A DNA stretch of 59,494 nucleotides from Singulisphaera sp. (GCA_027451445.1 DAIDJG010000296.1:1-59494); one strand, 5' to 3'; positions 46,790-56,552 are shown, counted from the stretch's first letter. The notes: generated by a model from the sequence alone, not told the origin. Numbers and translations are program-made.

Positions 46790-49489
46790 ATGAGACCCGT
46801 CCGGCCCATCGGCCGCAACAAGTCCTGCCGTCCGGCGCTGGAGGTGCTCGAGGCGCGCCTCGTGCTTGCCCAGTTCGGAGTTCCCTGGCACGACCCAACC
46901 CACCTGTCCGTGAGCTTTGCACCCGACGGTACATCAATCGCGGGTCATCCCAGCACCCTCTTCCAGACCCTCGACGCCAACGAACCCGCTGCCGAATGGC
47001 AGGCCCAGATTCTTCAGGCGTTTCAAGCATGGTCTGACCAGGCAAACATCGATTTCTCGGTGTCGGCCGACGGTGGCGAGCCGTTTGGTACGCCTGGGCC
47101 CGACCAGCACGATCCGCGGTTCGGCGACATCCGGATCGGTGCCCAGCCCATGCCGGCCAATGTCCTGGCGATTGCGGTACCGCACGACCCGTTCCTTTCC
47201 GGTACCTGGTCGGGCGATATCCTTCTCAATAGCACCGTGTCGTTCGGGACGCAAAACGTCGACCTGTTGCCGGTGATGTTGCACGAGGTGGGCCACGCGC
47301 TGGGACTCCCCGAGAGTGATGACCCCGGTTCGGTCATGTTCTCGCAGCTTAACCTCCAGAACACGACCCTCTCGCAGGGGGACATCGCGGCCGTCCAGGC
47401 CCTGTACGGGACCGATTCGGACGATCCGTCCACAGGGAGCGTCTGGAACAATCCGCTGCAGACCGCCACGCCCTTCCCGGCACCGGACGGATTCGACGGT
47501 ACGACACCTTTATTTCAGTACGCGCATCTTTCAACAGACGCTGGCGCCGGGGTTTACTCGGTGCAGGTGCCCGCCGGCGCGAGTGGACCCGTCACCATCC
47601 GCCTGCAGACGGCGGGCGTGAGTCTGCTCATGCCTAGGCTTTCCGTCTACGATGGGTGGGGCAAGCTCCTCGCCGACGTCAGCTCGGACACCTTAGGCGG
47701 TGACACGCTACGGGTCACCCTCCCGCATGTCGACGCCGGCGCTACGTTCTACGTCGAAGCGCGTGCGGCTGCCAACGACACGTTCAACTCGGGCGAGTAT
47801 GCGCTCGCCGTCAATTTCGACGCGCGCTCGACCGTATCCAGCGGCCAGATTGACACACTTGCACGCCAGTCGTACAGCTACCTGTCCCCCAACGACCTCA
47901 ACGCGATCTTCCTCCACCCGACCACCGCGCTGTTCCACAACGACCATCACACCGACGACACATTCGCAACCGCTGCCCCTCTCGCCCCGGCCACTGACGG
48001 ATACGGCGTTTTCCAGGCCCCTGACCGGATCACTGCGAGTGTCAGCGACCCGACTGACAGCGACTTCTATCAGATCGAAACCCCGAGCGCCCAGTGGTCC
48101 ACCGACGGCTCAACGGGCTACGCATTGCCCCTGGTCATGACGGTGACGGGCCGAGCGACCGAGGTCAACGGGATCATGCCTCTGGTCGCGGTGTTCGACG
48201 CGAACCATGACCCCGTGCCTGCCCAGGTGCTTGCCCACGGCGATGGTACGTACACGATTCAGGTGCCCGACGCCCAACCCAGCGCCACCTATTACGTACG
48301 TGTGAGCGGCGACCCGACGTCCGGCAAAGTGGTGGGCAACTACGACCTCGACGTGGAATACGGCTCCACGGTCGCCAGTCCCACCACATTCGTCAGCGGC
48401 ACAATTAGCTCTTCGATGGGCACGTCGGCCTATGAACTCGTGGTCGATGAGAGTCAGCTCTTCTCCTTCCTGCTTGCCAATACGACTGCGCAGGCGCCCG
48501 TGACCATGACCCTCACGGACAGTTCGGGGCATATCGAAGCCACCCGAACCGCCAGCCCCGGCGACACGTCCGGTGGAGACGGTATCCTCCTTCTCCCGGG
48601 TGTCTATCGCGTGACTTTCAGCGACCCGGTCACGCCGGGTGCGTTCCCAAGGGCGGTCTCGTTCCGACTGTACGGCGCCAACCTGACCGATCCAATCGGT
48701 CCGTCTCTGGACGATCCCACGCATAATCCTATCGCCAATCCGGCGCCCGGAGTCGGGGATGGCATCGTGCCTCCCGTGGTCGGTTCGGCGGACACCCCCT
48801 ATTCCTGGTTGGCCCTGACGCTCGCAGCCCCGCAGGGTTCCGGCGCTACCCTGACCACCCCTCTGAGCGAAATGGTCGCCGTCGGTCCGGGGAGCACGAG
48901 CCTTCCCTCGGCGCCCGTTACCCTTGGCAGCCGAGGTACGGTCAGTCCGCTCCAGCCTCTGAAAGGAATCACAACGAACCAACCGACGGGCAGTTTAGGA
49001 AACGCCGGCACGGCCGCTCAAATCGGGCCGACGAACCGGCTTGGGATCGCGGCAAACCCAGCGTTCGGAGGGGTGCTCGGTGTCCGCTCACCCGTGGACG
49101 AACTCATCGAATCCGCTATCGTTTTGGCAACAAACCTCACGTTTTCCGTTGGGCCCCTGCCAACCTCGAACGAATCCGAAGTCGAACGAATCGCCACCGA
49201 GTGGGAGCCGACGGCCCCTGTGCCCGCCGGCAATTCGACTATGCAACTGGTCTCGGCGCAACCCTCGGAAACTTCGGATGGGGGGGCGGTGGCCATCGAC
49301 GCGTCCGCGATCGATCGATCCGAAGCGGTTCGTCACAGCGAGTCTCGGGGCCGGGGAACACATCCCGCGCTGACACGTATCCCTGCCGTCATCGTCGTCG
49401 GGATCCCGGCCGGGTTCTTCTGGTGGAAAACACGCCGCCTCAAAAAAGAGGGCGAGAAGCAAGCGTCGGTGCTGATCACTTTAGGATGA
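46790..49489 (+). CDS. Matrixin-like surface metalloprotease with C-terminal anchor
   Basis: This 899-residue surface protein opens with ALEVLEARLVLA, a planctomycete LExR-type export motif. Residues 30-205 are a matrixin-type zinc protease domain with LNSTVSFG, MLHEVGHALGLPESDDPGSV and a Met-turn (VMFSQ). The zinc motif is HExGHxxG (His165, Glu166, His169), but the third ligand position, usually His, is Glu175. Further beta-rich pre-peptidase-like repeats follow (AGVYSVQVPAGASGPVTIRL, SDFYQIETPS). The C-terminus has a membrane helix (IPAVIVVGIPAGFFWW) and a basic tail. It is 80 nt after the TPR kinase and may be its target or substrate regulator. Confidence 0.82.
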   Translation: MRPVRPIGRNKSCRPALEVLEARLVLAQFGVPWHDPTHLSVSFAPDGTSIAGHPSTLFQTLDANEPAAEWQAQILQAFQAWSDQANIDFSVSADGGEPFGTPGPDQHDPRFGDIRIGAQPMPANVLAIAVPHDPFLSGTWSGDILLNSTVSFGTQNVDLLPVMLHEVGHALGLPESDDPGSVMFSQLNLQNTTLSQGDIAAVQALYGTDSDDPSTGSVWNNPLQTATPFPAPDGFDGTTPLFQYAHLSTDAGAGVYSVQVPAGASGPVTIRLQTAGVSLLMPRLSVYDGWGKLLADVSSDTLGGDTLRVTLPHVDAGATFYVEARAAANDTFNSGEYALAVNFDARSTVSSGQIDTLARQSYSYLSPNDLNAIFLHPTTALFHNDHHTDDTFATAAPLAPATDGYGVFQAPDRITASVSDPTDSDFYQIETPSAQWSTDGSTGYALPLVMTVTGRATEVNGIMPLVAVFDANHDPVPAQVLAHGDGTYTIQVPDAQPSATYYVRVSGDPTSGKVVGNYDLDVEYGSTVASPTTFVSGTISSSMGTSAYELVVDESQLFSFLLANTTAQAPVTMTLTDSSGHIEATRTASPGDTSGGDGILLLPGVYRVTFSDPVTPGAFPRAVSFRLYGANLTDPIGPSLDDPTHNPIANPAPGVGDGIVPPVVGSADTPYSWLALTLAAPQGSGATLTTPLSEMVAVGPGSTSLPSAPVTLGSRGTVSPLQPLKGITTNQPTGSLGNAGTAAQIGPTNRLGIAANPAFGGVLGVRSPVDELIESAIVLATNLTFSVGPLPTSNESEVERIATEWEPTAPVPAGNSTMQLVSAQPSETSDGGAVAIDASAIDRSEAVRHSESRGRGTHPALTRIPAVIVVGIPAGFFWWKTRRLKKEGEKQASVLITLG

Positions 49490-49971
49490 GATCATGTCCT
49501 TAGTCAATAGCGCAAAGCCGGTCGAGCGAGTGTGAAATGGAGAGCGCGGCCTCGTGAACTTCTCAAAAGAGTAAATCGGCCTCCCCGCACGGTCAAAATC
49601 ATGTCGGAGGATGATCCATTCCGGTGCGCGATTGGATGCGCGTTCCGGCGTCGAGTTACCGCCACTTTCATCAGCGCTGGGCCATTTCGATCTGCGACGC
49701 CGCCAACTCTCGGCTGTCGCCGCCTGGATACTCGGGGGCTCGCGGAGCCGTACTCGCCCAGACTTCACCTGGAAATCTTGGCAGTCCAGCTTCCTCGGCC
49801 TACTCGAGATACACCGCACCGATACGTTCGGCGACCCTGACCAATTACGATTGTCACTGAATGGAAGGCGCAAAGCGAGGGCGGTAGCCAGAAGCTTCAC
49901 CCAGGTTACGATTCGTGGCTTGGAATGAACCGGGTTCCCGCTTATCGAGGAAGGCAACGGGAGGAACTTCG
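49490..49971. other. Intergenic region, no gene seen
   Basis: About 480 bp hold no recognisable gene. A 158-residue minus-strand frame (49481-49957) has low complexity and no domain. No repeat or strong terminator was noticed. Confidence 0.45.
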
Positions 49972-50436
49972 ATGACCAGTCCGATTCGACCGCCCTTTAC
50001 GCTGGAGACCGCACTCGCGAAGGTGCGTGCCGCCGAAGACGCCTGGAACTCGCGCGATCCGGTTCGCGTGTCGCTGGCGTACTCGACCGACTCGACCTGG
50101 CGCAACCGCGATCGGTTCATCAGCGGCCGCAGCCAGATCCAGGAGTTCCTGACTGGGAAATGGAAGCGCGAGCTGGACTATCGGCTGGTAAAGGCCCTTT
50201 GGACGTTCGACGAGCGCCGGATCGCGGTACGGTTCCAGTACGAGTGCCACAACGCCTTGGGTGAGTGGTTTCGCAGCTACGGCAACGAGCTCTGGGAATT
50301 CGACGACGATGGCTTGATGCGTCGGCGTGAAGCGAGCATCAACGACATCGCCATCGCCGAGAGTGAGCGCAGGTTCTTCTGGCCCGCTCCGGGCCCCCGA
50401 CCGCAGGGCCACCCCGGCATCCCTGACGTCGCGTAG
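49972..50436 (+). CDS. DUF1348-like NTF2-fold protein
   Basis: This 154-residue NTF2-like protein is of the DUF1348 group. Family features are [20 protein letters not shown] at the N-terminal helix, [19 protein letters not shown], then [37 protein letters not shown] and [20 protein letters not shown] follow, with the conserved aromatic end [12 protein letters not shown]. The fold is a cone-shaped pocket used by small enzymes and binding proteins, but the function of this family is unknown. The start at 49972 has GGGAGGAA upstream; the longer frame from 49915 is not supported. Confidence 0.9.
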   Translation: MTSPIRPPFTLETALAKVRAAEDAWNSRDPVRVSLAYSTDSTWRNRDRFISGRSQIQEFLTGKWKRELDYRLVKALWTFDERRIAVRFQYECHNALGEWFRSYGNELWEFDDDGLMRRREASINDIAIAESERRFFWPAPGPRPQGHPGIPDVA

Positions 50437-50894
50437 TGGCAGTTTTGGTCCGTGGTGCACGCGATTAAGTCAAAGGGCGGTTCCGACTACCGAAGTCAGG
50501 CGTCGTTCCGCCCTCAAACCAAAGCACGATGATGAGGGGGCTGGTCGCGTTCTTGTGGGCGGTCGTCCCAGCAGAGCCGGCGCCCGAATTGCAGGGTGAA
50601 GAGTGAGCGACGGACCGCGAACTCTTCGCCAACCCGTGCTCCATCTGCGGCGACTCGGGCTCCAAGGCCGTCAATGCGATCATCGTCGCAGCCAATGGGC
50701 GGCTCTGTTGCCAATCGGTTCCTCTGTCGCCGCCGTCGCCCCTGGTTCGAGGCCCTGAAGTGTCATTCGCTCGGAGCGACTGTCGGGGCTGCGGACATGG
50801 ACGGGTTGGACGCTTGAGCCTCTTGGGCTCCCCTTGTCGAGGGCCGCGGCCAACGGAACCCCTCATTGCCCCGTTTTTCGAACGGAGAAGTTTG
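50437..50894. other. Intergenic region, possible gene remnant
   Basis: About 460 bp without a recognisable gene. The minus-strand frame at 50514-50714 and nearby frames have compositions like coding DNA but no family could be recognised; they may be decayed coding sequence. Confidence 0.35.
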
Positions 50895-52454
50895 ATGTTG
50901 AACACGCACAATCCGATCAAGGGAGTCGCACTCGTTCTGCTCACGGGCGGACTGATCATCCAGGCGCACTCGGCCGGAGGCCAGGCCCCGAACACCCAGA
51001 CGCCCCCGCGTCCGCGCGACGCGATCGCCGACGCCCAGACGCCGAAAGATGTGCCAGAGGAGCGGCCGGAACAACGGAAGACCACACACGACCGATCCGA
51101 CCACTTCACGCCCAGCCAGGCGACCCCTTCCTCGGACGCCCTGAACGACCAGCCGGAGCGCGGCGGCATGAACGGCTTCGATTTCTATCGCGACCCCCTC
51201 GGTGCGATGAAGCCGGGCATGACCTTCGAGGAGGGCTACAAGGCCGCCGTGGCCAACAAGCCGGCGGTCCTGGCGCGACAGCGCAAGCTGCTGGAGAGCC
51301 GCTACAACCTCGAGCCCAAGCTCGACCCCAAGGCCAAGATGTCGCGGGGAAAGCCCCTCGTCGTCGGGCCGACGGCCCGCCTGCCGCAGGGGACGAGCTG
51401 GGAGACGCTGGGCGCGAAGAGCCCTGAGGAGATCCGGCGCCAGGATTTGTTTCCCTACAAAGCCCTGCCTCATCCCGTGCAAGGCGGTGGCCTGGGAGGA
51501 CAGGTCTTTCCCAAGATGCAGATCAAGATGTTCCCCCGCCTGGAACGCTACGATGTCGAGTTCGACCTCCCCGAAGCCTTCCTGCCCGAGTTCCCGCCCG
51601 CGATGTATCTTCAGAGCCGGCCCGAGCTCGGCGACGTCTCGCGCGGTGAGGTCGTCTCGATCAACAATTACTACCGCCTTTTCAAGGATATCTTGACGCC
51701 GGTGCAGCTCGATGGCCTGCGGCTTTTGCTGACGCCGTTCCCCCAGGAGGAGTTCAATCCGACCGACGACCGCAAGAGCGCCGAGCCCAGTCTTGGCGTG
51801 ACCTGCCTCGACTGTCACGTCAACGGGCACACCAGCGGGCAGTTCCACATCACTCCCGACTCTCGGCCCGAGCAGCGACGGATTCGCCTCGACACGGTGA
51901 GCCTGCGCGGTGTCTTCAACCAGCAGATCCACGGTTCGAAGAGGAGCCTGCGCTCGGTCGAGGACTTCACCGAGTTCGAGCAGCGTACGGCCTACTTCAA
52001 CGGCGACGAGATTCACGCCATCAAGAAGGGAATGCACATCCTCGATCGCGTCCACGTGACGCACATGGCCCAGATGCAAAACATGCTCGATTTCCCGCCC
52101 GCTCCCAAGTTGACCGTGCTCGGCCGCCTCGATCCGGAGAAGGCGACTGAGGTCGAGCTGCGTGGCGAGAAGCTGTTCTTCGGCAAGGCGCAGTGCTCCG
52201 TTTGCCACCCGGCGCCCTTCTACCTCGATAATCAGATGCACGATCTCCACGTCGAGCGCTTCCTGAAGAATGAGGCGGGCGACGGCCCGATCAAGAGCTT
52301 CACGCTGCGCGGCATCAAGGACAGCCCGCCGTACCTGCACGACGGCCGCTGCCTGACGCTGGAGGACACCGTCGAGTTCTTCAACCTCGTGCTGGGGATG
52401 AAGCTCACAAAGGACGAGAAGCAAGATCTGGTGGCATTCCTGCGGCAACTGTAA
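50895..52454 (+). CDS. Exported two-haem cytochrome c (MauG/peroxidase-like)
   Basis: This 519-residue exported protein has a hydrophobic N-terminus (GVALVLLTGGLIIQAHSAGG). Two haem-binding motifs are visible: CLDCH (Cys304) and CSVCH (Cys434), with late PPYLHDGRCLTLEDTVEFFN and DEKQDLVAFLRQL. The last two resemble the C-terminal haem domain of dihaem cytochrome c peroxidases and MauG-like proteins. Residues 45-250 are a Pro- and Lys-rich region without recognised domain. It may accept electrons in the periplasm. The start has GGAGAAG upstream. A stand-alone gene. Confidence 0.85.
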   Translation: MLNTHNPIKGVALVLLTGGLIIQAHSAGGQAPNTQTPPRPRDAIADAQTPKDVPEERPEQRKTTHDRSDHFTPSQATPSSDALNDQPERGGMNGFDFYRDPLGAMKPGMTFEEGYKAAVANKPAVLARQRKLLESRYNLEPKLDPKAKMSRGKPLVVGPTARLPQGTSWETLGAKSPEEIRRQDLFPYKALPHPVQGGGLGGQVFPKMQIKMFPRLERYDVEFDLPEAFLPEFPPAMYLQSRPELGDVSRGEVVSINNYYRLFKDILTPVQLDGLRLLLTPFPQEEFNPTDDRKSAEPSLGVTCLDCHVNGHTSGQFHITPDSRPEQRRIRLDTVSLRGVFNQQIHGSKRSLRSVEDFTEFEQRTAYFNGDEIHAIKKGMHILDRVHVTHMAQMQNMLDFPPAPKLTVLGRLDPEKATEVELRGEKLFFGKAQCSVCHPAPFYLDNQMHDLHVERFLKNEAGDGPIKSFTLRGIKDSPPYLHDGRCLTLEDTVEFFNLVLGMKLTKDEKQDLVAFLRQL

Positions 52455-52686
52455 GTCGTTGTGACACTCGCTTCGAGTCGGGCTCGGCGTGGGTCTCGCG
52501 ACCGTGGGAATGCATCTGTCCGGTCTCAATCCCCGAGTCGGCGCGCGCCCCGAGGGCTTACTCCAAAGCCTTGGCATCCACGAACCGCTCGCGCGCTCAC
52601 CGAGGCCAACTTCCGGCAGGTAGGGAGTTGAAAGGCACTCCGGATTGGTCGAGAATCGTGAGCCACCCACATTGGAGAAGCCGAAC

Positions 52687-53637
52687 ATGACGCACACGGT
52701 CATCGACAGTCTTACCACGCGGCGGACCTTTCTCGGCGGCACCGCCGCTCTGGCGGCGTGCGCGATCATGCCGCGCGGCGTATCGGGCGCGGATGGTGCG
52801 AAGCCCAACTCCGTCTTCAGCGGCGTCCGAGTCGGTTGCATCACCTACAGCTATCGAAGCGGACCCAACACGGCGGATTACACGCTCGAGTGCCTCCTGA
52901 AAGACGGTCTAAGCGAAACTGAGCTGATGGACGGTCCCATCCGGTCCTTCGCGGGAATTACCAGCGTGCGCGGCGGCGTGGGCAAGGACAAGCAGCAAGC
53001 GGCATCTTCATCCCTCAGTGATGCCGACCGCGCCAAGCAGCGCGAGTCTCAACTCACCAAGTGCACCCAGTTGCGCAAGCTGTTCAATGACGCCGGCGTC
53101 AACATTCACATTCACAAGTTCCCGTTCGGCTCGACGGACGATGACATCGACTTCAACTTCGAGATTGCCAAGGCGCTGGGCTGCAAGGCGATCACGACCG
53201 AGCGCAACGACCCGCAGGCCAAGCGCCTTGCGCCGTTTGCCGAGAAGCACAAGATCTGGGTCGCCTTCCACAACCACACGAACAACATCCCGACGATGGA
53301 GGACATCGATCCGCTGACGAGAATCGGCGAGTACATCGGGTTCAATTTCGACATCGGACACTACGTCGCCGGCACCAAGGGCAAATCGCCGATCCCGGTC
53401 ATCGAGAAATATCACGACAAGATCATCAGCTTGCACTTGAAAGACCGCACCGCCGACGGCGGTAACCTTCCCTGGGGCAAGGGTCAGACGCCAATCAAGG
53501 ACGTACTCCAGCTCCTCAAGAAGGAGCAGTGGCCGATTTACGCTGACATCGAGCTGGAATACCCGGTCCCGCAGGGCTCCGACGCGGTTAAGGAAGTGGC
53601 CAAGTGTCTGGAATACTGCAAGGAAGCGCTCGCCTAG
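52687..53637 (+). CDS. Tat-exported sugar phosphate isomerase/epimerase-like protein
   Basis: This 316-residue TIM-barrel protein is of the xylose-isomerase-like (AP endonuclease 2) family. The Tat signal is TTRRTFLGGTAALAACA. Barrel features include GVRVGCITYSYR, AKALGCKAITTER, KIWVAFHNHTNN, with His and Asn near the metal site, and IGFNFDIGHYVAG. KIISLHLKDR follows, and IYADIELEYP supplies the acidic metal ligand. In planctomycetes such proteins are usually sugar isomerases or keto-sugar enzymes of the periplasm; the substrate is not shown. The start at 52687 has GGAGAAG upstream, and the upstream Met at 52645 would spoil the Tat signal. Confidence 0.9.
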   Translation: MTHTVIDSLTTRRTFLGGTAALAACAIMPRGVSGADGAKPNSVFSGVRVGCITYSYRSGPNTADYTLECLLKDGLSETELMDGPIRSFAGITSVRGGVGKDKQQAASSSLSDADRAKQRESQLTKCTQLRKLFNDAGVNIHIHKFPFGSTDDDIDFNFEIAKALGCKAITTERNDPQAKRLAPFAEKHKIWVAFHNHTNNIPTMEDIDPLTRIGEYIGFNFDIGHYVAGTKGKSPIPVIEKYHDKIISLHLKDRTADGGNLPWGKGQTPIKDVLQLLKKEQWPIYADIELEYPVPQGSDAVKEVAKCLEYCKEALA

Positions 53638-54254
53638 AACGCTGCAATGTCGCGCCGTGCGGTCCCTTCCATGTGTGCATACGCAACATAAAACGTTCGC
53701 TGCACCCAGTGGTCTGATTCTCGCCGGTTACGGTGGGCAGCCTGCCTCGGCCTGTTGCCACGGATTGCCATGCGGCGCCAGCGCCGGGCGCGTTGCCAGG
53801 TGCGATCGAAGAACAGGAGCGTGCAGGTGAGCCCTCTGGAGACCTTTACGTACAAGAATCGTCGCTCATCAGCGTTCCGCAATACCCCGACACGATCCCG
53901 ATTGCTCATATCTCAAATACGATTTCACTTGCCGCGCTGACTTCTCCGTTTTTTCTCGGCCCCCCGATTGCTAAATAGCCTTGCTTGATCCTGGGACGTT
54001 TCCTTTCAATATGGCTGGCAAGGACTTGTGATGAGTGAGCTACTTACCCCGCTGGGGACCGCTCCTGTCCGACTCTCGCATCTGGAATCAAGCCAACGCT
54101 TCATCTCTCAGCGCGCCCCAAGATCAAGCAAGGCTATTTAGTCTCGCGCCCACTTCGCTGTACATGTGTTGACAATCGGCCGATTCTTCGTTCAAATCCA
54201 CATGCCCGCTGGAGTCGACGGAACTACCGGAGTCTCCTCGGAGAGGGACGGAAT
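53638..54254. other. Intergenic region with a MITE-like element
   Basis: No gene was recognised in these roughly 615 bp. The main structure is the inverted-repeat element at 53971-54141. The rest, including 53640-53960, carries only low-quality open frames. Confidence 0.5.
53971..54141. mobile_element. 171-bp MITE-like element
   Basis: Terminal inverted repeats of 25 bp: ctaaatagccttgcttgatc then ctggg at 53971-53995, and ccca then agatcaagcaaggctattta then g at 54117-54141, with one mismatch. The interior of about 120 bp is non-coding. No clear target-site duplication is visible. It is unrelated in sequence to the 121-bp element at 6931-7051. Confidence 0.72.
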
Positions 54255-55010
54255 ATGTCAACAATATCGCGCTCGGCCTCACGCGGTCGATTTCTGCTCT
54301 GGCTTGGCATTGCCCTCGCCCCGTTGGGCATCGCGGGCTACGTTGCCCAGCTTTGTCTCCATTGGCTCGTCGTGCCGTGGTACATGCCCGCGCTCGCGTG
54401 CCTGGGTGTCGCGCTGGTGGGTGTATCGCTGTGGGAGCGGAGGACGGTCTGGCGCGTGCTCGCGCTCGTCGCTCTCGTGGGGCTCGGCGGATTCGAGGTG
54501 ATGGCCTTGAGCGCGATGCGGCTGCCGCGCTACACCGGGCCGGTCGCGCTTGGCAAGCCGTTCCCCTCGTTCGAGGCGAAGCTGGCGGATGGTACGCCGT
54601 TCACTCAAGCGGGGCTGGCGGGCGACCAACATACTGCGATGGTCTTCTTTCGGGGACGGTGGTGACCGGTCTGCATGACCGAGCTGGTCGAGCTCGAACG
54701 ACGCCATGCCGAATTCGCGAAGCGCAACGCCCGCGTCATTGTGGTTTCCGTCGAGGGTGTGGACGATGCCAGGAAAACGCAGGCCGATTTCCCACATTTG
54801 ACGTTGGTATCGGATGATGCCCATGGACTGTCAGAGGCAGCGGAGTTGATCCATCCCCATGCGGGTCCCAACGGCGGTGATACGGATGTTCCGACGACAT
54901 TCCTGGTCGACCGCGCCGGTATCGTGCGCTGCGTCTACCGATCACCGAGCGTGATCGAGCGGCTGTCGCCGGATGCGTTACTGAAAGCGATGGATCAACG
55001 TCTGCGCTGA
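54255..55010 (+). CDS. Membrane thioredoxin-fold protein with in-frame UGA at catalytic Cys (probable selenoprotein)
   Basis: Reading through TGA at 54663-54665 gives a single 251-residue protein. The N-terminus has two to three membrane helices (FLLWLGIALAPLGIAGYVAQ, ALACLGVALVGVSLW, LALVALVGLGGFEVMAL). The C-terminus (about 100-251) is a peroxiredoxin/AhpC-TSA-like fold: GKPFPSFEAKLADGTPF, MVFFRGRW, then U-PVC (residue 137 is UGA). NARVIVVSVEGVDDA, HLTLVSDDA and VPTTFLVDRAGIVRCVYRS follow. The family motif is RGxWCPxC, so the UGA falls exactly on the first redox Cys, as in known Sec-containing peroxiredoxin-like proteins. The frame is unbroken on both sides. The alternative is a nonsense mutation or read error. 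Confidence 0.78.
54666..54696 (+). promoter_or_regulatory. Candidate bacterial SECIS hairpin
   Basis: Directly after the in-frame TGA, cgagct (54680-54685) can pair with agctcg (54691-54696) around the loop ggtcg. The loop begins with GG and lies 23 nt from the U of the UGA, which fits the known geometry of bacterial SECIS elements. A competing 4-bp stem (gacc/ggtc) exists. Confidence 0.6.
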
Positions 55011-55065
55011 CTCGGCACGCCGTTCGGTGGCCAAAGATTCCCCGTTCAGTCACCGGGAGGGCGGA

Positions 55066-55737
55066 GTGGACGCGAAAGCCCTGAAATTCCTTGCGACGCC
55101 GGAGAAGGGCGAGGTCTCCGCCCTCCTGGTCCGACCGGAGGACGCGACGCACCTCCTCGTCCTCGGCCACGGCGCGAGCACGAACATGCGGCACGCCACG
55201 ATGCAGACGATCGCCGATCGTCTGGCGAAGGTCGGAATCGGCACATTCCGTTACAACTTCCCCTATTCGGAGCATGGCAAGGGGCGCGACGCTCAGCCCG
55301 TTTGCACGGCGACCGTCCGATCGGCCGTAGTCGCCGCGCACGAGGCAGCTCCCGACTTGCCGCTGCTGGCCGGTGGCCACTCCTTCGGGGGCCGGATGAC
55401 ATCCACCGCCGCCTCCGAGTCGCCGATCGACGGCGCCCGCGGACTGGTCTTCTTCTCGTTCCCACTCCACCTGGCGGGGAAGCCGGAGACGAAACGGGCG
55501 GAACACCTCGCGAGCGTCACCGTACCGATGCTCTTCCTCAGCGGCTCGCGCGACGAACTGGCGGATCTGGCTCTGTTGCGGCCGGTCTGTGCAAAGCTTG
55601 GCGACCGTGCAACGCTCCACGTCCTGGACACGGCGGACCATGGTTACAAGATCCTCAAGAAGTCGCGTACCAGTGCTGAGGACGTCTTCGACGAGATGGC
55701 GCGCGTGCTGCGCGACTGGGCGCGGAATCGGGTGTGA
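55066..55737 (+). CDS. Alpha/beta hydrolase, dienelactone-hydrolase/KANL3-like
   Basis: This 223-residue cytoplasmic hydrolase has HLLVLGHGASTNMRH, the nucleophile elbow LLAGGHSFGGRMTS, an Asp in LSGSRDELAD, and a late His in DTADHGYKI. It matches small KANL3/Tex30-type hydrolases. The substrate is unknown. GTG at 55066 has GGGAGG 5 nt upstream, so it is preferred over GTG at 55027. It follows the thioredoxin-fold gene by 55 nt and precedes xthA by 36 nt. Confidence 0.85.
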   Translation: MDAKALKFLATPEKGEVSALLVRPEDATHLLVLGHGASTNMRHATMQTIADRLAKVGIGTFRYNFPYSEHGKGRDAQPVCTATVRSAVVAAHEAAPDLPLLAGGHSFGGRMTSTAASESPIDGARGLVFFSFPLHLAGKPETKRAEHLASVTVPMLFLSGSRDELADLALLRPVCAKLGDRATLHVLDTADHGYKILKKSRTSAEDVFDEMARVLRDWARNRV

Positions 55738-55773
55738 CGCGACGGCTGTGCAGGAAGTCAGCAGGACTACCGG

Positions 55774-56547
55774 ATGAAAATTGCCACATACAACGTTAAC
55801 AGCATCGGGGCCCGTCTGCCGGTGCTTCTGCACTGGCTTGCCCAGTCGAAGCCGGACGTCGCCTGCTTGCAGGAACTGAAGGCGGTCGACGAAAAGTTCC
55901 CCGCCGACGCCCTGCGCGAGGCGGGTTACGAGGCCGTCTGGCACGGTCAGAAAGCCTGGAACGGCGTCGCCATCCTCGCCAGGGGCCAGAAGCCGCAGGA
56001 AACCCAGCGCGGCCTTCCCGGCGATCCCGACGACACCCACAGCCGCTACATCGAGGCCGAGGTGGCCGGCGTGACGGTCGGCTGTATCTACTTGCCCAAC
56101 GGCAACCCCGCGCCGGGTCCGAAATTTGATTACAAGCTGAAGTGGTTCGAGCGGCTCCAGGCTCATGCCGCGGGCCTGCTCGAGAAGGGGAACCCTGCTG
56201 TCCTCGCAGGCGATTTCAACGTCATCCCCGAGGAGCGCGATGCCCTCAAGCCGGAACGCTGGGCCGGGGATGCTCTGTTCCTGCCCGAGACCCGCGACGC
56301 CTACCGGGGGCTGCTCGCGCAGGGTTGGACGGATGCTGTTCGTGCGATTCATCCCGTTGCCAGGGTTTACACCTTCTGGGATTACATGCGGAGCGCGTTC
56401 GCCCGCAATGACGGCATCCGCATCGACCATCTGCTTCTGAGCCCCGATCTTGCGCCTCGGCTCAAGGCCGCGGGCGTTGACCGCGAAATCCGGGCGCTGG
56501 AGAAGACCAGCGACCACGCGCCGACGTGGGTCGAGATCGAGGGCTGA
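55774..56547 (+). CDS. xthA: Exodeoxyribonuclease III
   Basis: This 257-residue enzyme is an AP endonuclease/3'-5' exonuclease for base excision repair. Motifs are IATYNVNSIGARL, VACLQELKAVDEKFP (metal-binding Glu), IYLPNGNPAPG, VLAGDFNVIPEERD and IRIDHLLLSPDL. The end is TSDHAPTWVEIE with the catalytic Asp-His. Length and order are typical. The dinB gene begins 5 nt after its stop, so the two are probably cotranscribed. Confidence 0.95.
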   Translation: MKIATYNVNSIGARLPVLLHWLAQSKPDVACLQELKAVDEKFPADALREAGYEAVWHGQKAWNGVAILARGQKPQETQRGLPGDPDDTHSRYIEAEVAGVTVGCIYLPNGNPAPGPKFDYKLKWFERLQAHAAGLLEKGNPAVLAGDFNVIPEERDALKPERWAGDALFLPETRDAYRGLLAQGWTDAVRAIHPVARVYTFWDYMRSAFARNDGIRIDHLLLSPDLAPRLKAAGVDREIRALEKTSDHAPTWVEIEG

Positions 56548-56552
56548 TCGGA

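Noticed and set aside
49481-49957. 158-codon minus-strand open frame after the matrixin gene
   Set aside because: Low complexity, no domain and no start signal.
50763-52844. 693-codon minus-strand open frame
   Set aside because: It is antisense to the cytochrome c gene, which has haem motifs, a signal peptide and a Shine-Dalgarno sequence. The antisense frame stays open because of codon bias.
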